From: Ischnura elegans
Lineage: Eukaryota > Arthropoda > Insecta > Odonata > Coenagrionidae
Direction of reading: 5' to 3'
DNA: 64,000 nucleotides
NCBI RefSeq assembly: GCF_921293095.1
Contig: NC_060259.1
Coordinates: 28,961,812-29,025,811 of the forward strand
This document shows positions 37,690 to 52,600 of the stretch, in pieces. How positions within the stretch are numbered: the stretch's first letter is position 1; the number at the start of each line of letters is the position of its first letter. The notes beneath the pieces are model-generated. The model ran no database searches. It was given only the letters and a program-made list of their open reading frames with translations, and had not been told where the DNA came from. Position numbers and translations under genes: made by a program.

Positions 37690-40600
37690 GTTAGTCGTTT
37701 TTCATATTTAATCATTAATTAGCTATAAAAATTTGTTAGTAGTATATAATTTAAGGGATGTATTTGTTTTAGCAAATATCTCATAGTCTCAACACGCATA
37801 TTCCGCTGTCTTGTCTCTAGCTGGCATTGTTGAAAAACATGTTTAGTTTATGTCTTTTGTGTTAAGTATTTATTCAACTGGGATATTTATAGGATTCTGC
37901 AGGGCCATAATAGCCTCCGGCTAGACAAAGTTAGGTCTTGAGATTGGTGTTGCACCTTAAATCATAATTATTCTCAGTCAAATTCCAATTCTAGTCATCG
38001 GTTGTGTCACATCAAGTATAAGTCAACTTTTCATCAGCATCAGCTAATGTTTCCAGTACCAAATATTTCCGTATTACGAGTTTCTACGGTCTTTGTGGAT
38101 TTTTTAATTACACATTGTGAAAGTTAATGGCTTGAATGTCCAATGTCCGAATTGTTTAAATTATCTAATATACCTATTTATGTCATGGAGCAAGAGTTAA
38201 AATTCATGTGGGAGGGTACTATGTTGGATAATTGTACATCATATAGTCTTCCTCTCTACCTCAGACTTAGTGGTATGACAATTGAATGAAGAGAATTATA
38301 ATGCGCCGATGATTGTCAATCTAATCTTTAGTTGGGCGTAATGTGTCCATTGTTTTCTGGGAAAGCAATCTCATTCAGTTGACCAATTGCAGCCCTTGCT
38401 CACAGCCACACACCATTTAGCTTACAAAACTCCAAGAAAATTGGCACAGATTTACATTGCCCCAGACTTCTTATGATTTTCTTTCAACGTTGGCAGTAAG
38501 GAACTGTAAAACACTGATGCTAATATTATGCTTGTATTACACAACTGCTGTTCCTCTCGGTAGGGAAATAAATTGTAGTTCTTGCTATCGTGTGGCTGCA
38601 TTTTTTATGTGTGTATCTGAAAGCCTATCTGAGCTCTCTTTACACCCACATCTCATATCATTTCAATGCTTTTCCACTTGTGTTCTAGGGAATGTATGGC
38701 AGATTATATGTGAGAAATGGAAATTATTTGATGTGCATGCTTGAGGGAAATTTGAGCGAACGTTTATCATTCATCCCAGTAGGGGTTAATTGTGTACTTG
38801 GTAAGAAACAGAGTGGAGTTAAAAAAAAAAGCCTTTTTTTGTCATTTTTCACTCCGTCTTGCGCAACAGAGTTTATACGGACAGTTAATGATGGTGCTTG
38901 CCATATCTTTAAACTGTTCCATTGGTACTGTAATTTTATTTTCACATTATTTGGTATTATATGCAGTCAAAAATTGTTTGGCAAAAATCATTTGCATAGG
39001 CTGGGATTCAAGCCTGGATCCACAGAACTGTGCCAGGCTCTAATTTAGGGAAATAGCTATGGGCCAGCTAGTCAGCAGCATATCTGTATGGTTTCATTGG
39101 CAAGTGCACTCTAAGTGCAAGTAGTCAGCTAGGGAAAAATAATTTACCTTGACCAGTATTCATCTGTTGGTCCTCAGAATTTGCATTACCTGACTGAATC
39201 ATTCCATTTGCCACATAATCGTTTTCTGTGGATTTTATTGTTTGGAGAGGATAAGGTCACTCTAAATTCATAGAAGTCAGTTGTGAACATTATATTGTTC
39301 AGTTCTGGCTTTGGCCTAGGAACTATGTTGGTATGCCCAAGATCAAGTCACTATATTGTAACCGTACGGGCACGTTCCCTCCGGTACAATAAACTACAAC
39401 TAGTATGCCGGGCTAGCATGGCTGGCGGTGGGCCGTGAAATAGGTTCTCTTGGAGCACGTGGTAGGAATAGGAGCGGATGCACAAGACAAGTTTTAGCAT
39501 AACCATTTATTGATCCAACAGATATCATACGTAACAACAAAAAGAAACAATGCCACAAATAATCCCCCAATTGAACAAAACTAACCAAATTATAGGGCTG
39601 AGCTCGGTTGCGGGTGATTACGAGAGCTAAAGCACGGAAACATAAGCAAAGTGCCATTGCGACCCAACAAAGTTTAAAGGACGGAAAACCCATGCTTCAC
39701 CCCAGTTCTGTAATCACTTTTCAATGACCCAGTGCGATAGAGTTTACCAACGTAGGCTGGAAGGTCCGATGGTATTGGCTGGAGTTTGGGAGGCCCCAGG
39801 CTGTTACAGGTGAGGTGACCCCGGCTGAGGTCTCTGGAGGAACCGTGAAGTTGGTTGTGGGTACTGCCCGGTCGTCTCGCCGCCTGTTTGTCTAGCAGCC
39901 GGCATAGCATGCCACCGACCTCCTTACTCCTCGGCAGTCAGCGGTTGAGAGAGCGAACTCCTCTCCTCGTTGCGGCAACCGGTCTCCTTCTTCCCCTCCA
40001 TCGCCTCACTCTCTTCTCCCTTCCCCTCCATTGCCTGTCGCACAGCTGATTTCCTTTCCGCCTTCCTCGCTTACGCCGGCCTTGGCTAGGTAAACTTTAC
40101 CGCGCACGGGTTCCGTCTCCTTCCAACCCTTATTTACCGCTCGTGCCCTTGCTCTCGCAATCACCCGCGACCTCGTGTTGTTACAATATGGAATTTTATG
40201 TGCTATCACTCATACCCACCTGCTCCTTCAATGCCAACAAAAATCAGAGGAAGATAGATTACTTGTTTGCTAGAAAGATGAGAGCCTCTCTTCTCTCACG
40301 AAAGAGAGGAAATCTTTCTTCTCTCACGCCTATTCTGCTGTTATCTCCATAATTGACCATTTTTCTTTTTCATGCGCTTTTCGTTTTCACTAAGATACAT
40401 ATGTTCCCCAGTATTATTCACATGGTGTATTTTTTGAATGGCTTGTTTATGATATCAATGCCCTCGTTAGGATTTAGATTAGATGTGATTGTTTTAGTTA
40501 TGCGTTAAGCTATTTGGTGTCAGAATTATTTGCAAATTAGGGTTTTTGAAATAGGATGGGTCTTGGTAGGTGAATCAAACGGGGTTCTCAAATGGCCGTA

Positions 40601-43600
40601 AAATTTGACACCACTTTTCAAAAACACAAAGAACTTAACCAGAACACCCTCCTGTGGCAGTTTACGGGTATTACTCCAATGCCAGGGACTACCACAGACA
40701 GTGGATACGAAACCCTAGGGCGGGCTCGCGGGTTACATTCCTGGACCGAGGTCTGAAGCGTTAGCTTATCACCTCTGCACCACAGAAGGGGGAGGACTGG
40801 ACGGAGAAAGGAAGGAGGCGCCGCCGCGATGGGAGCCTGACAACACCTCCTGGGAGGGGATAGGGAAGGAATGGAGGGGATGAGGAATCCCGCACCGTCA
40901 CAGAGGCGGGCAGGTCCTACTACTAACGAAACCAAGCTTACGCAATTAATGTTCTAACAATCTTGGAGGACCATTCTATGAGGAAGAATGATCCACCGAT
41001 CAAATCATTAGATAGACTACCACAGATACAAGCACACCCCCAAATGGACACCTTCACAAGGCTGTAGACCTCGCTAAGGTGACCCTGGGTTGTAACCTGG
41101 GACCCTTCATAGAGCCGAGTGGTGTCAAATTTTACGGCCATTTGAGAACCCTGTTAGGTTCACCTATCTACAGAGGCGGTAGAGCTCATTCCTGCGTTAT
41201 CTATAGGATGGATCTTATTTAGTGTGTGTAAGCATAATTTACTTTTATGATGTGGGGATGGACAAATCAAGATTTTAAGTTTCAAGTCATGCTGGGTTGG
41301 ATATTTTGATTCATGGGTTGAGATGAAACCAAATAGTTGATGCAAATATTATAATGGCAATTATCTATTGCAATGCTTTTCATATTAAAAGTTTGTTGAA
41401 ATAATTTTGCGCATTATATAGAGTTAACATAGTATTATGGGAAATGAAATATCACAGGGTAATATGTGTGTAGAAATAGTGCCACACTTTCAAGCATAGA
41501 CCTGAATTTGAGCACAATGATGTTTGATGACGAGAAATCATTGGAAATAACTTCTGATTAGTTCGGACTAGCCTTAAAGGACTCACATTTATACACTTCA
41601 ACTTCAAAAATGTGTCAGAGAAATATGTAATTGTTTGCCTTGAGCTGGATTTGAATAAGGATTCCACGAATTCCTATTCAGTGCTCTCATTACTTTTTTT
41701 CATATTTTCCTTCAATTTGTACCATAGTTGTGTGTTTGTTTTTAGTTTATTGTACATGAAAAATCATCTGATACCATTTAAGTCATTTATTTAAAAATAT
41801 AGCAATCTCTGTTATTTTTAAGTAATCCATCTTGCAAAAAAAATTAATAAACATATTTTTAGTTGTAAATTTCATCTACATATATATTGTTTGCTGTCTT
41901 TGTTTTGCTATAATTAAAGTTTTCAAATTATTTATGAAGAATGAATGAAAGTGTCCTTGGAATACCCTGAACACCCCCACCTGTCTAAGATCTTAGTGGG
42001 TCACAGAAAAATTTTGCAATTATATACACGAATTTTTTAAAGCCTTTCTTTCATTTAACAAAGTTTAAATCCATAAATTACAAATAAAGAATTGAGGCTG
42101 AAGTGATGGTGTGCCAGGTGTTGAGCAAGTTGGTTGTTTTAATGCATGATTTTTGATAAACTTCTTTTATAGTCTTTTAATATTAATTTCACCCTGTCAA
42201 TGCTTCCAGCAATACAAAATCAGCTGATTTAGCAGTACTTCAAGAACAGAGCGTAGGCTGTATCATTTCTAACTTGCTTCAAATGTCAACAGCAGTTACA
42301 CTCTACATTTTAATGACCATGTTTTTGTAAGCATAGGGGGAGAGGAATGGATGGTCAACCAGTACAGAGCATAATTTGGTCTGATTTAAATTTTATCCCT
42401 GATCCCAATAGCCTGTGTGTTTCTTCATGGATTTAACTTCAATGGAAAGGGTTTATTTTGCCTTAATTGCTAATAAGGAAAAAAAAATTACCTCAAATAT
42501 GTGAAATTTCTGCAATGTTGATCATAATATATTCTATGGTATCTGTATGGTAAATTGAATGTGAACCTTAAAGGAAATTTGATGTTTACCATTTCAGAGC
42601 TCAGGGAAGAGTTCGGTAATTGAGAGTTTAGTGGGTCGGTCATTCCTCCCTCGTGGGACTGGTATTGTGACAAGAAGACCCCTTATTTTGCAGCTAGTCT
42701 ACTGTCCAAAGGATGATAAGGAGCATCGTTCTGCTGAAAATGGTTTGTTATATTTTTATAATATTTAATTTTGCAAATTTATAGTTAATAATATCATGAA
42801 GGATTTTAAGTAATCGCAATGTCAATTCTTTTAAGGATTATAGTGATGTTATTTTTCAAAATGAAGATTAGAGATGTCAGGATTAATCATTTATGTATTG
42901 TTATTAGGTAATAGAGAATTATGTTGCGAATTCTTTCCTGTGTATGTTGTGATCAGGGATGCCGTCTTAGAAAAAAATATTGGGAAGGCCCAAACCAGGG
43001 ATCTTTCTCCGGGAAATTTTATAAGTAGTGAGTTTTAAGTTTTTAAAGCATTTTAGAAGTCATATGATCAACATTTTAGAACCCTAATAACTCGAATCTT
43101 GATATCTGGACACTCTGGGGAAAATCAAGAAGCCTGACATATTTTTTTGCTCACACCCATAACTAATTTTTGAGGGGGCTCGGGCCCCCTCAGGCCCCAT
43201 GGAGTCGGCGCCACTGGTTATGATTAAGATTATTTACAGTTATAAATGTTTTATGGTGTGTTTCTCATAACTTTCCTAAAATTAAGCAATAAGAAAAAAA
43301 CTAGGGGAATGTTTACCATTGGACTAGAGATTTTTACATTTCTTATGTTTAAGGGTTATAATTTCATTATTATTATTTTGAATGAATGACCATGTAGAAA
43401 AAAAAACTGAATTTTTAATGGCATGTATAGAAATTCACTGCTACACATCAGCAGTTGAGGCTGAGGCTTTGTGATTGTCCAGTCAGAAGTATCAATTATA
43501 TGCACTTTCCAAAAAAATTTAAGCTCTCATGACACCACAATGTTGTGAAACTATTCCATGTTATGCCACGTTTGAAAGGGTGGGGAGTAGCATTAAAATT

Positions 43601-46600
43601 TTTCTCCTGCAGCATCCTGGTATTGTTATTTTATATGCAGAAAATAACACAAAACGCTTCACCATACTCTTTAGTCACTGCTTTCACCAGGGAATGTAAG
43701 TACATATGTGGTACCATAAAGGTAGCAAATGGCAGATTCGCCCCAGTTCACGGCAAGGGCAGTATCACCGTGGAGTTGAACCATGCCAATTGTGCCTATA
43801 GTTAAGGTAACGAATATTAAATATGTCCCAGACATGGTTGGTAATCTTTTTTGTTTATGAAGCATATGTGTTATTTCATGCTTATAAAATAACAGGTTAT
43901 GGATCCATGCTCCCCTTCCTCTGCATGAGGAGGAAAGAAATATATTTATTAGGTGATGAATATAGGCACATGACAAACTGAGGACAGTGTGAGACTTTGG
44001 GTAGCTAACGGCCATAAGTGTTTTCAATGAGTGATTTCCCCTAACATTACTTTTTTGCCCATATAATGATGGATCTGAGAAGAAAAAGACTTAGATCATG
44101 TGTGATGATATATATGAGACTTGATACATTTGATTCTGATTGATGCTGCAGAAGAGAAGACTATGGGAGGCAATTGAACTAGGATACTTTGATAAAATTA
44201 AAGATAGATTAAATGCTTAAAGAATTGAAAACCTATAGTCTAGCTTATGAGGCATGGGAAAAATTTTTTTTTAGGCTTCTCTTACTGATGCAAATAGATG
44301 AGCTAGAATCAATGAAACATGTCGTGCCTGTGAAGGATTATAAGTTGAAAGTTCAGTATTTATTCTCATAATTTAATGGAGGGGATATTTTTCTACCCAG
44401 GAAAGCAGACATACTTTTGTGCTCAGGAGACTACCAAAGGAAAGGCATTGGGGCTCAATTTTGTCCTTGAAATGAGATGGAGACAACATTATGCTTTTAG
44501 TTTAGAAAATTGTTTTTTAAAGGGAAACGAGAAAATTTGGTGGGAGAGCAGGAAAAGAATGAGGAGGAGAAACCTTAAATGGTGAAGAGCAAGATGAGTC
44601 GGATGAAGAAAATGAAGCAAGGATTGGAAGCACTTAATGAATGAGAGGCAGATAGAGGTAAAAATGAGAAGTCCTTGGAGAAATGTAGGAAGAAATGTTG
44701 TCTTCTTTGCGCACAATAATCCTGGCCACTTGTCTAAGAACTGCGCAAATTTGTTGGAGTGGGCCGTGAAACAAGTAAATAGGTGGCAAAATGGTAGGAA
44801 ACCAGAAAAGGAGAGTACTGAGAGAAATATTGCATGCATGGTGAAACAAGAAGATACAGAGGTAGGAGGGTTGTAATCATAGAGATTTGCTTTATCAGCG
44901 AAAGTGACGAAGGAAAAGAAAGGGGAAAAATTATGGAGCATTGATTCTGGATTCTCTCACCTCATGACTCATTTCAGATGCATAATGGAGAACTTTGATG
45001 AGAATATAAGTGGTACCATATAGCTAACAAATGGCATATTCGCTCCAGTTCCTGGCAAGGGTTGTGTCATCATGAAATTGAGCAATGCTTTATGCAATGG
45101 TTTCTCTAAAGTTAACTGTAATGGACTAAACGTGACGTATGGGACTTGGACGGCAATCTTTTGTCATTGAAGCATTTTGTATATTTTTTGCCATCAAAAT
45201 AACAGTTATGTGATTTATGTTTTTTTAACACTTAAGTGGTTGAATTAAAGCACCCTATGACCGTTTTTTTTAATCTAAAAGAAAGGAGTCCTTTTATCCT
45301 TAAATTCATAGTAATACATTCACTAATTGGAATGTGTACAAGCAGAATTAGTCAATCTCTATGATATGGATATAAAAAAGAATCACAGGACCTAAAATTT
45401 TACAAGAATCGCAATTTTAATTTTTGTGGATTTTGAATTTCCGCCCTTTTACTAAGTTTTTCCTCAGTTCCTGCCATTTATAGATTCCTTCAGCTTTCCT
45501 TAGATTTTAGGCATACCCATTTTAGTACTTGTACTTAAAAGGGTCTGTAGAAAAATGTACTGAAGGACTCAACCTAAAATATCAAAAAGCAAATACGTTT
45601 CATGGATAATTGATAGCTTTTTAGCACAATGCAGTCTATCATCAATATTTGTGTGGATTTGAAAATTTCAATTAAATTTGATCATTTATGTGTCACAGCA
45701 TGTTCTTTTACAGGAACCATAGTGTCTGTGAATCTGTTGAAACTGAGTTGAAAAATGCATGGCATTGATACATGAGTATTCATACGTCTTTTGTTTTATT
45801 CATTATTTTTTGCAAATATACACACTGGATCTTCTTTGGAATAGAGTGCTACATGTCGGCAGCTTATCACCTATCTTCCACCTCTTTTGTTGATGTGTCC
45901 CACCTACTTGTGTCCTTTGCATGCTTAAATTCCTTTGTTTAAACAAGTTTTCTTTATGATTAAATAAGGAAATAAAAGGCGAGAATAACTATCTTTGGCA
46001 GGAGCGAAGTCAATTATGCTTTTGCAGGAGGCATCAGTATCCATGTCCTACATTTTTGGTGCCTCATTTGACTATGTTGATTCGGGGCATAACAATCATC
46101 ACAGCATACTCTTGTCATGGTAGCTCATTGTTTGAATGGGAAATTTTGGTGATCACTTGGACTGATGCGAAAGATCCAATGTCTATGTTTGTGATTTTTT
46201 GTTTACTAATAGCATTTTGGCCTTGCACTTTGAATTATGCATTACTTTGCGTATGAAATTGGTATCTTTGTTCTTTTTTCTCACGGCATTTCTTATTTTT
46301 AACATGTGAAAAGAACTCAATTACATAGATGGCTGTGATAATTAACAACATTGTGAATTTCTTTTATTTGCAGGAACTTTGGGTTTGGAGGAATGGGGGG
46401 AGTTTTTGCATCTTAACAAGAAAGTAATGACTGAGTTTGATGAAATCAGGCGGGAAATTGAAAATGAAACGGACAGAATGGCAGGAAATAATAAGGGGAT
46501 CTGTCCAGAACCCATTAACCTTAAGATATACTCTGAGCATGTTGTCAATTTAACCCTCGTTGATTTGCCTGGTCTGACAAAGGTTAGTGCTGATGAATGC

Positions 46601-49600
46601 TGTGTAATAATAGGTTATTTGTTTTTTTACTGTTCATTTCATTATATTAAAAGTTGAATTTTTTAGCTTTAAATAAGGTCGTCACAACTCTTGGTGGCTT
46701 TGCCCAATAATTGTATTTCATTGCTACATCAATATTGATTTGTTTGCTCTAGTGCATGTTAATGTGATTGCTGGAATGTGACAATTGATTGGGCATAGTA
46801 GGTGTGGCATCTTTGTTTGTCAGATATTGAAGCATGTGGAATCCTTAACCATTCAAAGATGGTGGACATGGTCTCAGAATGTTCAAGATTGTGCCTAGAG
46901 CATAAATTTTGCTAATAATTACTATTTGCATTTAATATTATTCACAGTCATTTTTTAATTGTATGAGCCTTTTTTAGAAAGAAGCTAAAGTATTGAACTT
47001 TTAACTTAAAGTTTTTGCCCATTACTGGCCTAAATATCTTTTACCCAAGTTGCTCTCAAATGCTTTTCAACATGTTATGCAGCATTGCCTATATTTTGGA
47101 ATTTTTGTGTATTCAATTAACCATAGGCTGGCTAGTAAGGCATGTTTTCTCCGAATTCTCTGAATATTTTTTATTTTTCCATTCAGAGATACAGTTTTTG
47201 TTTACATGTATGTATAAATATATCTTTAATGATTTTTACAACTAATATATATAGCTGGTAAAAATCACAATCCTATTCTTGGTAGTTGAAATTCTTATTA
47301 TTAAGAAGGTTTTTGGACATAATGTGAAAATCATGTATAAAAAATTGTCAGGAATACATAAGGATATTTGGAAGAATATTTATAGCTCTTATTTTATGAC
47401 CGCAATTGTTGATGGAAGCTTATTTTATTGCCCCCAATAAAATTGCCTTTCTGTATCCTTTCTATCATCATCGTTGATATCTTCCTAAGACCTTAAAAAA
47501 AAACCAGCCCTTGTGTTAAACTCCCAGGTATAGGCATATGATGCATATTTGCGTAGTGTTTTTGTGTTTATAATACTCTGATGCCATGCTTACTCTTTGG
47601 AGCTGTCCTTGAAAAGGCACTGTGGCAATGCTCTCTATGGTTTCAAGAGGTTTATACCCATGCCTCGCTTAGCGTAAGGGATGCATTTCTTGGGGTCTTT
47701 GCACTACACAAATTTGCTTTATTTGAGACCAGTTTAACATTGGAAAGATAGGGATGAGTTCCTGGTGGCATAGGTGTTGGATATCAAATTTCCTATCAAC
47801 CATATATGTTCTGATTAATAGCCTTGGAAAACCTTATTTATAAAAACTTTTATTGTAGGGATGGTCTGATCAGATACATTGGATCCAAATATCTGCAGAT
47901 ATCCCTTCGCCAGATGTATCGGATCCTAAGTGGTGGAAGACATTGAATGTGGATCCGAAATTTTAAATTAAAGCTTCAGTGAATGCAACAGAGTGTAATA
48001 AGAGTGGAAAGTAGTCATGAGCAAGTAGTACTTTTTGATCTGGTGGCGAGTATCTAATCGAGTTGAAAACTACTTGCGAGTATCCAGTCAAGTATGGTAA
48101 TTCGTGGACCAGGCAATACAACAATGCATGCTCCAACATACACCCATGCTTTGCTTAGTGCAAGAGACGCGTTCCTTGGGGTCTTTGCGCTACACGAATT
48201 TGCGTTATATGAGAGCATTTTAACATGGGGAAGATAGGGATGCATTCCTGGGAGCATAGTTTTTGGGTATCGAATTTCCTTTAAATAGCCTTAGAAAACC
48301 TGTTTTTAAAAGCATTTATTTTTATTTATTTATTTTATTCTGAAACTACCAAAAACAGATCATAATCAGCCATTTTATATCATGGTACTCAACAAATTTA
48401 ACAAGTAAATGTACACAAACAACCATGCCCTGGACAGGGGAAACCTACCCTGGTGGGACTCGAACCTGTAACCTCTTGTTTGGCAGGCGAGGACGTTGCC
48501 TAGCCACCACCAAGGCCAGCTATATAGTATATCAAGGCCGGATTTATAGTTTAAAACATCTTTAAAGATAGTAGACACGCATTCAAAGACATTTTTTCTC
48601 GTAAAAAATTTTACGTACTTTTGAAATTCCCTCCTTTTGTGAGGTTGGGCTAACATCGAGGAAATAAATGCATGCTAGGTGTTCATATACAATTCCGGCT
48701 GTTGAAGAATTTTCAAACCACTCTAAAAACGATTCTTGTGTCACTCAGGCCCTTTTGTTGCTAATCCAGATGACAGGAAAATGCTACTTTGAATACCATT
48801 TAATTGCTCACGGAGTTGGTGAATGATAAAAAATAACTGATTTTACTTTGAAGTCCCCCGAGGCATTGACAACAACCAGCCTTAAAATGCCTTGAAACCT
48901 GACCCAGAGTTTTCTTCCCTGAAAATGAATGAACAAGGTTGCATCCTCTTCCAACACAATCCCGTCTCGTCAACATTAAAAACTAGTAATGGGGGAAAGG
49001 AGATACTCTTATTCACAGCTTGGAGTTCATCAGAAAATATTGCGGCAACTGTTCTCTCAGCACTTGCAGATTCACCTGATATCGCTGCACTAAAACACCA
49101 GCTCGCCATTTAAAATTCTGTAATCAACCTGATCTTCCACTAAATGTCTCGGACATTGCAATCACCACCCTCACCTTCTTTTATAGGTTAAAGTAAAGCC
49201 ACTGCCTTTGCACAAATAACTGCCTGTGAGAAAGGAACATCATTTGACTGTTTATGATAATTCCAGGTAATCAGGAGTCTTTCCATTTTTTTCCAGCAAT
49301 AAACTTCCGTCACATGTTGCTGAGCGCTTGGCTGATGTCACTGACATTTTAACTTCGTCTTTATTCAGAATAATAGTACAGACTGTCGATGTCGAGAGCT
49401 TAAACTTATGCACAATATCGCTTTGATGCTCACTATTTTCAAAGCCATTGATCACTTTTAATTTCTCTTATAGGTTTATACTTTTTCTTGATGACTTCTC
49501 TATCCGCATTCCTATTTTTGCCATTGTTCACTTGGTTTTTACTCCGTATGGCTCTATCGCAATCACATTCCACTGCTGAACAACTGTCGCACTATATTCC

Positions 49601-52600
49601 TGAGATGCAGAGGGCCTACGAATGCTGGGAAGGGATGAAGCCAATGTGTTTGTCTTTCTCTTGGACCCTTTTATGTCTTCATTGTGTTGATGCTATTCAT
49701 AAACAACTAGGCCACCACTCCATTTCTCTCCCATGACTACTGATGACCTTGAAGGTTTAGAAGTGGACTCTTAAAGTTCGCCCAGTGTCTTATGACAGCA
49801 AAAATAATATCTCAAACCGTATTGCTTTCAAAAAAGCTCTTTTTCCTCTAGCTCCAAACTTAATCAATGATCTGCATTAACTAATGTCTTTCAGTTAAGG
49901 AGACATGATAAATTACTTTGACAGGTCGGCTATATGGACGGAATGACGAGTAGGTAATGTTTTACCCAGTGCGCAGCAATGGATTTCGAAGAAAATATTA
50001 ATAAAGAATAAGATTTGAGTCAAGCAATACTATGAACATGCATAAAATGAGAGTAATTTCGTGTGTACTTGGCATAAGTTCACGTTTTATCAAGAGTGTG
50101 TTAAGGTTATTTGATTATAGGCTTTGCAGCATTGTGATGTTTACCCGAGGAACGAATTTGCACTATTTCGAAATTGTGCTAAGCAAGTCATGGGTGTAAT
50201 CTAATTTTTTGGACCCCAAAGGTGTCTTGATAGATTGATAGGTTTTGGTAACAGGGTGGTTTCCTATTATTTTTTTATTGCCTAAATCGAAAGATTATTA
50301 CTCCTGGGGTATGTATTTCACGCTTTTAGATTTTTAAATGACGATATCTATTTTTCGCGATTAAATGAAAAGTGAAAAATTTCAAGCGCGCGAAAACGTG
50401 ACGTGTAAGTAGGAATGATGGGAAAAAGTCCGTGCGACACATTTCTGGTTCCCCCTCCCACCTTGTGAGGTGACCTTGATCGAGGCTCTGAGCGCTGATA
50501 GGATGCAGGATGCTAGCGGGTAGCTGAGTACCTTGCTGGCTGGTAGCGCTTGGCTTAAAAAAGGTTTATTAATACCTTATTAAACGAAGAAAACTTTCCG
50601 ACCTTAGCCAGTTTTAATAGGTGATTATTAAGACATGTTTCCCTGAGCTCTGTGCCTCATGCATGCATTGGTAACCTCAGACGATGTATAACTCCTATCC
50701 TCTCGTGTAGAAACTAGGTCCCTGTGACGTCACGTGGAGTGGAATCGCATGGGCGCCAATCTGGCCTTTTTCAAATGAGGATAAAATTTGACCCTTGCCA
50801 TTCGTCTAAACCGGTATTTCAAAAACCAAATAATTTGTGTATTATGAATACACTAATGGTGGGTAACGAATCGCAATCAATGCCTTTCGTTTTCTTTGAT
50901 GAAGGAAACTACCCTATTGTATGACATGCACAAGATTTAAAAGAAGAATGAGACCACACACAAAGCATTTCTAACAGTATTTATGTTTCTTCATGTTATG
51001 CTCCAATTGATTGTGATAGACACAAAGCTTTCTAGTTACAAGAATGCTATATCAGTGCTCATAAGTGTCCAAACAGAACTATTTTCAAAGAAACAAGCGT
51101 TGCATGAGCGCACACACAAGTTGAGACAGACCGGAAACTTAATCTGCATATATCACCTAGCTTGCCTGGTTTCACCTTAAAGCCTACGATGTCACCAAGT
51201 TTCAAGGTCAGACGCATTGCTTTCCTAGCTCCCTTGTTCATAGCCTCGTTGCTCGAAAGATGGAGGTAGTGCTTTCCTTCCACTCCACTTCCCATCGCAC
51301 GCTTCTGCTGCCCAACCTCTTACTGAGCAGTCTTCTCGTTCTATTAAAGTTCGCTGGAGTTGAGGTCAATTTTGCTCTTAATTATGTAGCAGATTGATGC
51401 TTCAATTTAATTTAGTGACAAACAATACTCATAAAAATGTCTTCCAAAGTGTGGAAACATTTTTATTTGGCTGGGGAGAACTCAATATATGCCATATGGG
51501 TGCACTGTGGTTTGAAACTATCACAAAGAAGTGCAAAATCCACCTCACCAATACTGTAGCGTCTGCAACTGAAATACAAGTGACAAAATTTTGGGAATGA
51601 GAAAGAGACAAAATTTGGGAGAAACATATGTGAGAAAATTTTGAAAATATAAAAATTTGTATGACATTCAAAATTGCATTCCTTTTATTGTATGTAACTT
51701 GAATAATTACTTCATTTTATAGCAGGCAATTAAAAAAGAATTGGATCCAAAAATATCTGAAGATCCAGTACCTGAAATCAAGGATCCAATCCAGATGGGT
51801 CAAAAGAAAATCATGGAGATGTCCTTCCCTAATTTATAGTTTAAAATGTCTTTAAAGATAGTAGGCATGCATTCAAAGACATTATTTCTCATAAAAAAGA
51901 ATTCATATGCACTTTTGAAATTCTCTCCTATTTTGCGGGTGGGCTAACATCAAGGAAAAATTGAATGGGGTTCGTAATGCATTGTTGTCAGTTGACAAAT
52001 TTTCAAACCGGTCTATAAACAATTCTTGTGTCACTCAGGCTCTTTTGTTGCTCATCCAAATGACAGGCAAATGCTACTTCGAATACCCTTTCATTGCTCG
52101 CAGAGTTTGTGAATGATAAATCGTTACTGGCTTTAATTTGAAGTCTCCCAAGGCATAAGCTCCAAGTGGAAGTGTAAAACAATCTTTAAATGCCTTGAAA
52201 CCTGACTCTTCCCTGAAAATGAATGAACAAGAAGGTTATGTCTTCTAAAACTACATATGTTTTTTTTTAGGGATGGACGAATCCAGGATTTTTTTCGGAT
52301 CCAGATAGGGTCCTTGATATTCAGAGCCAAATCTTCAGATATTTTTAGATCCAAATGCATTTTCAAATTCCTGCCATAAAACGAAGTATTTATTCAAGTT
52401 TCTTCTAGGCACAAACAATCAAAGGAATACTTTTTAGATTTATGTACACATTTTTATATTTTCACTGATTAAAATTCATTTTTATAAGCTTTCAAATTAT
52501 TTAAAAAAATGAAAAAATCTTTACATGCTCAGGATCTAAAATGTTACGCTTGCGTTTGGAAATGAAAATAGGTTTCAAAGTTTGGATAAACCTTTGACTG

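Larger units (their letters stand above)
48141..50196 (-). mobile_element. Tigger-like element A with transposase relic
   Basis: Starts cacccatgctttgcttagtg and ends gctaagcaagtcatgggtg, with TA at 48139-48140 and 50197-50198. The 2056-bp element encodes, on the minus strand, a decayed pogo/Tigger transposase. It lies inside the hAT at 47856-51831 and itself contains a SINE at 48318-48521. Its relative B surrounds the whole nest. Confidence 0.85.
47856..51831. mobile_element. hAT (ggatcc family) inside Tigger-like B
   Basis: Left end tagggatggtctgatcag, right end ggagatgtccttcccta; imperfect 8-bp target duplication ttttattg / atttatag (6 of 8). Subterminal ggatcc words as in 3618-5798. The 3976-bp span includes a 2056-bp Tigger-like insertion. 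Sequence at 51060-51600 matches the interior of the 3618-5798 copy. Confidence 0.8.

Noticed and set aside
38990-39045. Possible tRNA-derived SINE (gggattcaagcctgg resembles an inverted B box)
   Set aside because: Only one box-like word, two mismatches, and no tail or A box.
44489-44941. 150-codon minus-strand frame rich in Phe and Leu
   Set aside because: It is the reverse complement of the copia gag-protease relic; hydrophobicity comes from the A-rich sense strand.
48882-49109. Domesticated pogo (CENP-B/jerky-like) host gene
   Set aside because: The frame is broken, catalytic blocks are missing, and the sequence lies between transposon ends with TA duplications.
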